Both the position numbers and the translations under genes were made by a program. This document shows positions 1-6,202 of a stretch of 13,252 bases of DNA, piece by piece (position 1 is the stretch's first letter; every line of letters starts with the position of its first letter). The notes under the pieces were generated by a model. It made no database searches. It worked only from the letters and a program-made list of their open reading frames with translations, and was not told where the DNA came from. Source of the DNA: CAYPTJ01 sp964413845 (GTDB lineage Bacteria; Patescibacteriota; WWE3; 9FT-COMBO-53-11); the NCBI GenBank assembly GCA_964413845.1, contig CAYPTJ010000036.1, forward strand, positions 1 through 13,252. The letters are read 5' to 3'.

Positions 1-1
1 C

Positions 2-2380
2 CAAGAAGATGAGATTTTCGCGGATCAAGTCGAAGTTATCTTCGAAGACGAAGGGGTTCATGATCTCACGTATCACGCGGTTGACAACGTTGAAAATGTT
101 GAGAAGAAGAAAACCGCGGAGCCGATTAAGATTGATAAGACGCCGCCTGAGATAACCGGCGCTCCGACGGCCTCACCCAATGAAAATGGCTGGTACAATG
201 AGGATATTGTCATCCACTTTGAGGCCGAGGATCAGCCTGGCCTTTCGGGCTTGAAGTCAGTTACGCCGGATGTTGTTGTCTCGACCGAAGGCAGGGAACA
301 AGAAGTCGTTGGTACCGCTGAGGATAACGCTGGCAACACCGCCAGTACGACCGTGGGTGGAATCAACATTGATAAGACTGACCCGAGTTCAGAGACCACT
401 TTCCCAGAGGAAGGGGAGTATTACAATGCTGAAAGTTGGGAGGGGGAAGGGCGGGGGACCGCTAGTGATAATCTGTCCGGAGTGGCCCAGGTTGAGGTGG
501 AGATCTCGGCTCAGGTCCAAGACCAAGAGATCCAAGAGGATGGCCAGGCTCAGCTTACCCATCCTGGAGAGCTTGAAACCAACTGGAGCTACCCCCTTGA
601 GCTGGCTGAAGACGGTTCCGACGACGGACACTACACCGCTCGCTCTCAGGCCACTGATCTGGCCGGTAACCAAGAATCAACCGCCAAGGTTACCTTTTTT
701 GTCTTTGACAATACCCCGCCTTCTTCCACTTTGGACTACAGTGGCAGTTTGGAGCCTTACTACAACAGCCTTCCCATCCCCCTGACTATTGAAGCTAAAG
801 ACAACATTGGTCTTGATCATGTTGTGCTTTATTATCGATCAACGACTGGTAATGGCGAATGGCGTTATCGCCCACCGACCAGACCTGTGACTGATCAGTT
901 GGACCAGACTGTATATAATTTCCAAACGCTGGGTGAGGGTGGTTGGGAGATTGTTTCTTCTGCAGTTGATAGAGCCGGTAATCGAGAGGTCTACGAAGGA
1001 AAAACTCCTGTAAAGTTTGTTTACGATGTCACAGCGCCAACTACTTCCGTAGACCCTTCGGGTTTAACGGGATTGAACGGTTGGTACGTCTCGCCAGTGA
1101 CGTTGCAACTTTTCACCGATGATACCAAGCCGGGGATTGAGGTTTCTGGTGTATCGCAAGTGTTTTACACCATTAATGGTTTTGGACCTCAGGTTTACAG
1201 CATTGCATTGACCTTTTGGGATGGGGAATACGTCGTTGAGTTTTGGTCTATAGATCGGGCAGGAAATATCGAGAAGGTTGGGGAGGAAAATGTACTTCTC
1301 TTTAAAGTTGATACCACCGATCCAACCTCAAAGATCACCTCATTAGAGGAGGATGCTTACTACAACAACGATAGCTGGCCAGGGATCTATGGAACAGCGG
1401 ACGATAATCTTTCCGGTGTTGCTCAGGTTGAAATTCGTATAGATAAAGACAGCAGGGAAGGGAATTGGGAGCCAGCCTGGGAAACAGACAGCTGGTCGCT
1501 TCCTAACTTTGTTCCAAGTGATGGGTTCTACACCGTTTATTCACGAGCCATTGATTTTGCCGGGAATCAGGAATCCACGTTCGTAGTATCGTTTGTCTAT
1601 GATGCAACTCCGCCTATTACTTCTGTAAACCTTCAAGGTTTAACGGGATTGAATGGTTGGTATGTTTCACCGGTAACCCTAACTTTGAATCCCCTTGACC
1701 AAACTTCAGGTATCAAAAGGACTGACTTAACTGTCATAAAAGATGGGAAAGAGCACTATCATACTCTACAGTATGATAGTGAAAACCCGTTCTTATTTGA
1801 GGAGGATGGGACTTATGTCGTCAGATTTTGGAGCGAGGATTTGGCGGGGAACATCGAGCAGGAGCAGGAAGTTACTTTCAAGATTGATACCACATCACCT
1901 ACTGTGCCGGCAGGTTCCATCCCCAGTGGAGCCTTCACCGAGGGAGAAACCCTTAGGGTTGGTCTTACCGCCGAGGAGGGGGCAAAGATTTACTACTTCT
2001 TAAATGGTAGCGAACCCATCCTTTATTCCGGTTTGATCACTATCACCGACGATACAACTCTTTCTGCCTATGCGGTCGATGAGGCTGGTAACCAGAGTGC
2101 CTTGGTAGAATTCAGCTACGTCTTTTCCGCCAAAGGCGGATCCACCTTGGGTGGAAATCCTGCTCCGCAGGTTCTTGGTGTTCAGAGCCAGGAAACCCCC
2201 GGGGTTTCACAGGGTGGCGACCTGCCCGCCGGTGAGGCAGGGGTTAAGGATGCGGACGTTTCGACCCCGACTGGAGAAGATAGTCCTCAAAATTCAGGTA
2301 GCTGGCCGATACCCTTGGTGGTTATGCTTGGAGGGGTTTCTTACCTTCTTCTTCGCCGGAGAATTCTTCCAAAGAGATGA
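2..2380 (+). CDS. Multidomain Ig-like surface protein, C-terminally membrane-anchored (5' end outside window)
   Basis: The frame is open from base 2, so the start lies upstream. The product is a chain of beta-sandwich modules ending in motifs such as AGNIE or AGNQEST followed by a DTTxPT/YDxTPP linker, as in bacterial Ig-like/OmpL47-type repeats. Two module types alternate. Type A (GLTGLNGWYVSPVTL) lies near 1060-1315 and 1635-1885, with a diverged copy near 190-385. Type B (DNLSGVAQVE) lies near 400-710 and 1330-1615. A module near 720-1030 fits neither. The module near 1890-2130 resembles the chitobiase/beta-hexosaminidase C-terminal domain. A low-complexity linker follows (2130-2310), rich in palindromes, with a QVLGVQ motif. 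The protein ends in one hydrophobic helix and an RRR cluster, so it is probably held in the membrane and displayed outside. There is no LPXTG. No enzymatic domain is visible; adhesion or a surface-coat role is inference. The stop overlaps the next start (ATGA). Confidence 0.85.
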   Translation, partial: QEDEIFADQVEVIFEDEGVHDLTYHAVDNVENVEKKKTAEPIKIDKTPPEITGAPTASPNENGWYNEDIVIHFEAEDQPGLSGLKSVTPDVVVSTEGREQEVVGTAEDNAGNTASTTVGGINIDKTDPSSETTFPEEGEYYNAESWEGEGRGTASDNLSGVAQVEVEISAQVQDQEIQEDGQAQLTHPGELETNWSYPLELAEDGSDDGHYTARSQATDLAGNQESTAKVTFFVFDNTPPSSTLDYSGSLEPYYNSLPIPLTIEAKDNIGLDHVVLYYRSTTGNGEWRYRPPTRPVTDQLDQTVYNFQTLGEGGWEIVSSAVDRAGNREVYEGKTPVKFVYDVTAPTTSVDPSGLTGLNGWYVSPVTLQLFTDDTKPGIEVSGVSQVFYTINGFGPQVYSIALTFWDGEYVVEFWSIDRAGNIEKVGEENVLLFKVDTTDPTSKITSLEEDAYYNNDSWPGIYGTADDNLSGVAQVEIRIDKDSREGNWEPAWETDSWSLPNFVPSDGFYTVYSRAIDFAGNQESTFVVSFVYDATPPITSVNLQGLTGLNGWYVSPVTLTLNPLDQTSGIKRTDLTVIKDGKEHYHTLQYDSENPFLFEEDGTYVVRFWSEDLAGNIEQEQEVTFKIDTTSPTVPAGSIPSGAFTEGETLRVGLTAEEGAKIYYFLNGSEPILYSGLITITDDTTLSAYAVDEAGNQSALVEFSYVFSAKGGSTLGGNPAPQVLGVQSQETPGVSQGGDLPAGEAGVKDADVSTPTGEDSPQNSGSWPIPLVVMLGGVSYLLLRRRILPKR
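1754..1781. repeat. Perfect 12-bp inverted repeat with 4-nt loop inside the Ig-like gene
   Basis: CACTATCATACT (1754-1765) and AGTATGATAGTG (1770-1781) are exact reverse complements around the loop CTAC. The element is read through in frame (residues EHYHTLQYDSE) in the third type A module. That module differs here from its sister module, which fits an inserted palindrome. No second copy was seen in this window. Confidence 0.8.
2126..2155. repeat. Tandem double-hairpin repeat, copy 1 (30 bp)
   Basis: Two adjacent 15-bp palindromes, TCCGCC-AAA-GGCGGA and TCCACC-TTG-GGTGGA, lie between the last Ig-like module and the membrane helix. They are translated as SAKGGSTLGG. The element matches 27 of 30 bases with one inside glmS at 8804-8833. 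It is read there in a different frame, so what is shared is DNA, not a peptide. Confidence 0.9.
2192..2208. repeat. Near-continuous palindrome in the linker of the Ig-like gene
   Basis: GAAACCCC (2192-2199) and GGGGTTTC (2201-2208) are exact inverted arms around a single C. It lies between two other palindromes in the same low-complexity linker, which suggests the linker grew by capture of such elements. Confidence 0.65.
2221..2241. repeat. Inverted repeat CCTGCC...GGCAGG in the linker
   Basis: CCTGCC (2221-2226) and GGCAGG (2236-2241) flank a 9-nt GC-rich loop and are translated as part of DLPAGEAG. Short GC-rich palindromes like this are, from memory, common in Patescibacteria genomes; that was not checked here. 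Confidence 0.55.
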
Positions 2381-3693
2381 GAAACAAGAATCGAGCATAT
2401 CAGCGTAGCGGCCGCATGGTCAATAGCGTAATTATCGGGAGAGTTTTAAGAAAGATATTGGCTTTTTTGGTGGTGGTTTTTGTCCTTTGTCAGTTCTTGC
2501 AAGCGCCAATTTCTTTTTCGCAAACGAATTTATTAACAAATAATGGCTTTGAGGATTTGGACAATGAGGGAAAGCTAATTGATTGGAAGGTGAAAAACAG
2601 CAAAATTATTCTATCCCAATCTTCTGATATAAAAAAATCCGGTCAGTACGCAGCTAAAGTTGAAACCACAGCTAACCCTACCAACTATATTTTTCAGGTA
2701 TCCGAGATTAACTCCAGTAATAAATATTATGCAGAAGCTTACGGGCTTAAGATATCTGGTGGGGCTGTATTCTTGAGGGTAGCGTGGTACGCAACCATAG
2801 ACGGAGGCGGATCTCAGATTTCAACGGTTGATTCAGAAGAGGTAATCTCGAATTCAACTGCCTTCGCGCATATTTTAACTGGAACCTTGACGCCGCCCCT
2901 CAGTGCTAAGTCTGCAGCCGTTAGATTAGCAATCAAGCCTAATGCTGATGGTTCTGGTGTGGCGTTCTTTGATGAGGTCGGGTTTTATCAGGGTGAATCA
3001 CCTTATGCTCAAATAAACCCACAAGAGAGTAACCAACAACAGCCACAACCGACAATAAGCTTTTCCGCACCTTCAACTGTTTCGGTTGGGGTACCGTTTT
3101 CCGTATCGGTAACTCTTAAAAACTTCAAGGCCGGAATTTATTCCCTTAAAGTTTTAATTGGGAAGGGGGAAAAGTTTTACGATGGGCGAACAAAAGGGAC
3201 GAGTGGAAAGTGGTTGGCGTGGAATGCCGGTTGGGCCGATTTTCCGAAAGTAAGCGTCGGCTCCTCTGGTTCGGGAAGCAAGTCGGTTCAGGCCAAGACG
3301 GATGGCGATGTCGTTGCTGGAAGCTATCTCATTAAGGTCAGAGCTTATGACGGCAAAGACACTTTTGATTCAGATACCAAATCCCTAAAGGTAACAGGGT
3401 CGGTAGCTTCCGAATCCAGCGGCTCAGCTACAAATGAGAGCTTAGACCCAGAGGGGGAGTCCTCCTTCGCCGAGGCTACAGTGGATAAAGGAGAAATTTT
3501 AGGAGAGGAAGCACCGCCGGGCGATAAGTTCAAGCTCAACTTCTACATCATCCTCGGGATCTTTGGGATGGCGGTGGGGAGCGGGGGGTTTATGCTCGCA
3601 TTCCGTAGAGGAGCTCAGCGATCACAAACACCAGATACCCCAGAACAAGAATCAACGCCTCTTTCCGAGAGATCTTGTACTCCGAACGGATAA
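2377..3693 (+). CDS. Secreted beta-sandwich protein with C-terminal membrane anchor
   Basis: 438 residues. The ATG at 2377 overlaps the upstream TGA, implying coupled translation; the ATG at 2416 (residue 14) is an alternative, and neither has a clear Shine-Dalgarno. Residues about 22-49 form a signal peptide or N-terminal helix ending near SFSQ. Residues about 50-205 (NNGFEDxD...GVAFFDEVGFYQ) have the pattern of a jelly-roll carbohydrate-binding or galactose-binding-like module. Residues about 226-340 form a second Ig/CARDB-like sandwich. A linker (341-384) carries the insert SFAEATVDKGE and an ILGEE motif. A membrane helix follows (about 386-408), then a 30-residue polar tail. With its neighbour it probably forms a pair of cell-surface proteins. 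Sugar binding is inferred from fold pattern only. The last 104 bases overlap the exchanger gene on the other strand. Confidence 0.8.
   Translation: MRNKNRAYQRSGRMVNSVIIGRVLRKILAFLVVVFVLCQFLQAPISFSQTNLLTNNGFEDLDNEGKLIDWKVKNSKIILSQSSDIKKSGQYAAKVETTANPTNYIFQVSEINSSNKYYAEAYGLKISGGAVFLRVAWYATIDGGGSQISTVDSEEVISNSTAFAHILTGTLTPPLSAKSAAVRLAIKPNADGSGVAFFDEVGFYQGESPYAQINPQESNQQQPQPTISFSAPSTVSVGVPFSVSVTLKNFKAGIYSLKVLIGKGEKFYDGRTKGTSGKWLAWNAGWADFPKVSVGSSGSGSKSVQAKTDGDVVAGSYLIKVRAYDGKDTFDSDTKSLKVTGSVASESSGSATNESLDPEGESSFAEATVDKGEILGEEAPPGDKFKLNFYIILGIFGMAVGSGGFMLAFRRGAQRSQTPDTPEQESTPLSERSCTPNG
3462..3493. repeat. Inverted-arm insert encoding SFAEATVDKGE
   Basis: CTCCTT (3462-3467) and AAGGAG (3488-3493) flank 20 nt in the linker just before the membrane helix. 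The translated peptide resembles inserts I recall from other Patescibacteria proteins, but no comparison was possible. It is read as part of a disordered linker, where insertion would be tolerated. Confidence 0.5.
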
Positions 3694-4543
3694 AGCAGGT
3701 AAAGATAAGCAGGGCAAAAATTAACGCTCCAGCGCTAGTTAGAAAAACATTAAAATCTTCTGTTGATAAGGTGATGGGGTGAATGAGTGCCGTTGCCCCC
3801 AACACTAAGGTAGCGTCGGTGACGACACAGCCAAGGATTGCTCCCATCACCATTGCTCCCTGCCGCTTGATTGCGGCGAGGATAGAGAAAGAAAGCTCTG
3901 GTAGGGAGGTCCCCAGAGCAATAACGAAAAGTCCGATTAAAATACTCGGAATTCCAAAAGCAAGCGCCAACGCCTCACCGGTTTTAACAAGGATTCCCGC
4001 GCTTCCAAGAAGAACGGCAGCTCCCAGCGCAAAGGAGCAAAGCTCAGCAAAGAGGCTCCGCTGCGAGCGATGGTCTTGAATGACTTTGGTATACGCTCGG
4101 CTGCCAAGGATAAGAGTATAGACGAAAAGAGCGAAAAGGAGTAGCAAAATCAAACCTTCGTTGCGGGTAAGCTTTCCATCAAGAAGCATTATCAAAGGGG
4201 TAAGAACCAAGAAAACTGTGTAAAAGATCTGGCGGTTTCTAATGTGAGTTTGGACTCTTAATCCTCCGGCAACAAGGGCTGCTAATCCAAGTGATAAAGT
4301 TGGATCGGCGATACCGGTGCCAATAACATTCCCCAAGGAAAGAATCGGCTTACCCCCAAGGGCAGCGGCGATTCCAACGGATAGATCAGGGATTGAGGCG
4401 GCAAAAGCCATAATGACAAACCCGACGAGGTACTCGGAAACCCTTAGTTTTAAGGCGATTCTTGTGATGGTATCGATTAAGAAAACAGAAGATTTTGCCA
4501 AAACGGCGGCGGCGATGATAAAGATAAGGAAGTTGAGCAGCAT
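3590..4543 (-). CDS. Na+/Ca2+ exchanger-type membrane antiporter (CaCA family)
   Basis: 317 residues, almost entirely hydrophobic, with about ten membrane segments in two inverted halves, the usual size and layout for prokaryotic CaCA exchangers. The alpha-1 repeat lies at residues 41-88 (AFAASIPDLSVG...GNVIGTGIADPTLSLG). The alpha-2 repeat lies at 203-250 (ALGTSLPELSFS...GAILGCVVTDATLVLG). Against the archaeal NCX_Mj site, as I recall its numbering, E54 is D53 here and N81 is D80, while E213 and D240 are kept as E216 and D243. The serines before N81 and D240 are T76 and C239. The protein should exchange a divalent cation for Na+ or H+ at the plasma membrane; the changed ligands leave the ion uncertain. 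The start codon lies just downstream of a -10-like box, so the mRNA is probably leaderless. The 3' end converges on and overlaps the surface-protein gene. Confidence 0.88.
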   Translation of the reverse strand: MLLNFLIFIIAAAVLAKSSVFLIDTITRIALKLRVSEYLVGFVIMAFAASIPDLSVGIAAALGGKPILSLGNVIGTGIADPTLSLGLAALVAGGLRVQTHIRNRQIFYTVFLVLTPLIMLLDGKLTRNEGLILLLLFALFVYTLILGSRAYTKVIQDHRSQRSLFAELCSFALGAAVLLGSAGILVKTGEALALAFGIPSILIGLFVIALGTSLPELSFSILAAIKRQGAMVMGAILGCVVTDATLVLGATALIHPITLSTEDFNVFLTSAGALIFALLIFTCFIRSEYKISRKEALILVLGYLVFVIAELLYGMRA

Positions 4544-4550
4544 TCGAGCT

Positions 4551-4580
4551 ATTTTATCGGAAGTGAAGAAGTTGATGCAA
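4551..4580 (-). promoter_or_regulatory. Probable promoter of the exchanger gene (leaderless start)
   Basis: On the minus strand a -10 box TAAAAT (4556-4551) lies 18 nt after TTGCAT (4580-4575). Only 7 nt separate the -10 from the ATG, so transcription would begin at or next to the start codon. The -35 is weak. It sits inside the octamer AGGTTGCA, which also overlaps the CAP-gene -35. Confidence 0.45.
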
Positions 4581-4595
4581 CCTGCAAGATACCTC

Positions 4596-4623
4596 TTGAC
4601 AGGCTATAGATTGAGGATATAAT
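4596..4623 (+). promoter_or_regulatory. Near-consensus sigma70-type promoter of the structured RNA gene
   Basis: TTGACA (4596-4601) and TATAAT (4618-4623) are both perfect consensus hexamers with a 16-nt spacer. It is the strongest promoter in the window. It points into a stretch with no reading frame that ends at an intrinsic terminator, which suggests an abundant, constitutively made RNA starting near 4630. Confidence 0.85.
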
Positions 4624-4629
4624 AAAACC

Positions 4630-4869
4630 ACGGCCCGCAGGCCAGACGGTAGTCACCCTCTGGAGCTGCCACCTGACTCCTCGCTGGGAGCTGCAGACCT
4701 TACGCTTCAGGCACGGGGGAGAGTAGGGGAAGCAGTACAGTGAGGGGACGGAGAGAAGCCGCAAAGTTTAACTCTCACCGGTCAGAACAGATCCTGCAAC
4801 TTACCGTGCCTAAGTTGCGGGAGAAAACAAGAGGCTCGCGATGCCATCATCCCGAGCCTTTCTTTTTTT
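4630..4869 (+). ncRNA. Unidentified structured RNA of about 240 nt
   Basis: The ends are set by the consensus promoter upstream and the intrinsic terminator at 4832-4869. No credible reading frame lies inside on the plus strand. Folding by eye finds an exact 8-bp hairpin, GCAACTTA (4796-4803) with TAAGTTGC (4811-4818). Its 7-nt loop CCGTGCC is fully complementary to GGCACGG at 4710-4716, so a pseudoknot is possible. Other stems are AGTCA (4651-4655) with TGACT (4674-4678), GTGAG (4740-4744) with CTCAC (4774-4778), and CCCGCA (4634-4639) with TGCGGG (4816-4821). The last excludes the full 8-bp hairpin, so two states are possible. I could not match it to tmRNA, RNase P RNA, SRP RNA or a riboswitch core. 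A diverged 6S RNA is not excluded. The next gene has its own promoter, so this is a free-standing gene and not a leader. Confidence 0.72.
4832..4869 (+). terminator. Intrinsic terminator of the structured RNA gene
   Basis: AGGCTCG (4832-4838) pairs with CGAGCCT (4853-4859). After a single C-C mismatch, GATG (4840-4843) pairs with CATC (4848-4851) around the loop CCAT. The run TTCTTTTTTT follows up to 4869. Stem, loop and U-tract are all of textbook quality. Confidence 0.9.
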
Positions 4870-4900
4870 AAACCCCTTGCGGAAACTGATAAAATGTGAT

Positions 4901-4916
4901 GGAGGTTGCAACCTCC
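4901..4916. promoter_or_regulatory. Perfect 16-bp palindrome over the CAP-gene -35, candidate operator
   Basis: GGAGGTTGCAACCTCC is an exact palindrome whose centre contains the -35 hexamer TTGCAA. A dimeric repressor bound here would block the promoter. The half-site AGGTTGCA also lies over the exchanger -35 (minus strand, 4583-4576). No regulator gene is visible nearby. Confidence 0.5.
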
Positions 4917-4934
4917 CGTCCTATAGTGTATAAT
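4906..4934 (+). promoter_or_regulatory. Promoter of the CAP-domain gene and downstream genes
   Basis: TTGCAA (4906-4911), a 17-nt spacer and TATAAT (4929-4934). The ATG at 4945 is only 10 nt past the -10 box, so the transcript would have a leader of a few bases at most. This supports 4945 as the true start although no Shine-Dalgarno is present. Confidence 0.7.
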
Positions 4935-4944
4935 CATTTGTAGA

Positions 4945-5937
4945 ATGGTTAAAGAGGCAATAAAAAACGGTTCAAAAAAGTTTTTAAGGTTCTGTATCAG
5001 GAACTGTTGTTATCTCCTTCCTTATCCTGATCGAAGTACCCGGGCCTGTCTTCTTAAAAATTCCGCCCTCTTTTTCTATGTTTTAATTCTTCTTGGCTTC
5101 CAGCTTTATGTTTATCATCTAACGCCTAGGATCTTAGGGTTTGCCACTGATATTCGTATTGCCGATCTTTATCAGCTGACTAACCAGAAAAGGGTTGGGG
5201 CGGGTACCACTTCTCTTAAAGTAGATCATCGGCTTGAGCAAGCAGCGCTCGCTAAAGCGCGGGATATGTTTGCTAAAAATTACTGGGCTCACTATGCACC
5301 GGATGGTTCCACCACCCCCTGGCAGTTTATCTTGGCGACCGGCTATACCTATAAATTCGCCGGAGAAAATTTGGCGAGGGATTTTGACACTTCTGCCTCA
5401 GTGGTTGAGGCGTGGATGGCTTCCCCTTCTCATCGGGCCAACCTTCTTAACAACAGCTACCGCGATATCGGGATTGTGGCGGTGAACGGGAGTATTCTCG
5501 GGGAAGAAACTACCTTGGTGGTGCAGATGTTTGGGACGCTCCAGCCGGTTACTGTCGCAGCAAAACCAACAACTCCACCAACCTCCAGTGGGACGGCAGG
5601 AATATCTGGAAAACCAGAGGAGCCCAAACCAACAACGGTTACTGGTCCTTCCGAGGAGAAGGTGGTGATCTCCCAGCCGGCCGCTTTAACGGCGGTAGGA
5701 TTTTCTCCCTTGGCGCAGGTTGTAAGGGTGGTCAATCCTGTCTCCTCACCCAAAACCATTCCTCTGGGGTTTGGTTTTGTCCTGATAGGGCTTTTCACCT
5801 TAGATGAGGCGGCGATGCTTCGAGGTGGTTTAACCCGTGAAGAGGTTAAGCGCACAGGAGAAAATATCGCTCATGTGGTGGTCCTCGCGCTTTTGATGGT
5901 ACTGGTGTGGTTAACTAGAACCGGAGGAATTCTTTGA
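4945..5937 (+). CDS. CAP-domain (SCP/PR1-like) membrane protein
   Basis: 330 residues. A basic N-terminus is followed by a membrane helix at about 40-57, placing the rest outside. The CAP domain spans about 74-198: LYQLTNQKRVGAG, then AHYAPDG (H116), AGENLA (E141), VVEAWMASPSHRANLL (E155, H163) and a closing LVVQMFG. H116, E141, E155 and H163 match the conserved His/Glu set of the fold. A Pro/Thr-rich linker (200-245) leads to two predicted C-terminal helices near 273-287 and 307-325. Bacterial CAP proteins such as YkwD are secreted and of poorly known activity, so no reaction is assigned. It is the first of five closely spaced plus-strand genes; its TGA overlaps the next ATG. The start follows from the promoter 10 nt upstream. 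Confidence 0.87.
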   Translation: MVKEAIKNGSKKFLRFCIRNCCYLLPYPDRSTRACLLKNSALFFYVLILLGFQLYVYHLTPRILGFATDIRIADLYQLTNQKRVGAGTTSLKVDHRLEQAALAKARDMFAKNYWAHYAPDGSTTPWQFILATGYTYKFAGENLARDFDTSASVVEAWMASPSHRANLLNNSYRDIGIVAVNGSILGEETTLVVQMFGTLQPVTVAAKPTTPPTSSGTAGISGKPEEPKPTTVTGPSEEKVVISQPAALTAVGFSPLAQVVRVVNPVSSPKTIPLGFGFVLIGLFTLDEAAMLRGGLTREEVKRTGENIAHVVVLALLMVLVWLTRTGGIL

Positions 5938-6194
5938 TGCGAAAGAAAATCTCATTTATTCTTCATCTTTTTACTCTTTCGCTGATCTTTGTTGCCTCGG
6001 TTTGGGCCTTTCTCTATTACCGACAACTTCCCTTAATGCAGCTTTATGTGGTTACCCTTGCGGTTGTCACCTACGTTGCTTGGGGGGCGATCTACCATTT
6101 CCTTAATAAGCGGTTAACGCTTGAACTTTTGCTGGAGTATATTTTAGTTGGGGCTTTGGTCCTTCTTCTTTTCTTCTGGACCTTTTTCAGCTAG
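5937..6194 (+). CDS. Small membrane protein, three predicted helices
   Basis: 85 residues from the ATG at 5937, which shares its A with the upstream TGA. GGAGGA at 5923-5928 is a good ribosome-binding site 8 nt before it and fixes this start over the in-frame TTG one codon earlier. Three hydrophobic segments lie at about residues 8-26, 33-54 and 63-83, joined by short loops (YYRQLPL, FLNKRLTLE). The protein therefore lies almost wholly in the membrane. I recognise no family. Coupling to the CAP gene suggests the two proteins act together at the membrane, which is inference from position only. Confidence 0.75.
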   Translation: MRKKISFILHLFTLSLIFVASVWAFLYYRQLPLMQLYVVTLAVVTYVAWGAIYHFLNKRLTLELLLEYILVGALVLLLFFWTFFS

Positions 6195-6202
6195 TCCCGA
6201 TC

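Noticed and set aside
2378..2380. Possibility that TGA is recoded as in Gracilibacteria and Absconditabacteria
   Set aside because: TGA ends several genes at sensible positions, with overlaps to the next ATG, and is absent inside conserved genes.
4677..4686. CTCCTCGCTGG-like stretch in the RNA gene recalling the hepatitis delta ribozyme core
   Set aside because: Only this short string matches; the nested double pseudoknot (P1, P2, P1.1) could not be drawn around it.
4549..4764. 71-residue open frame on the minus strand
   Set aside because: It lies antisense to the structured RNA and its promoter, has no family resemblance and is rich in Cys, Arg and Ser as expected of chance translation.
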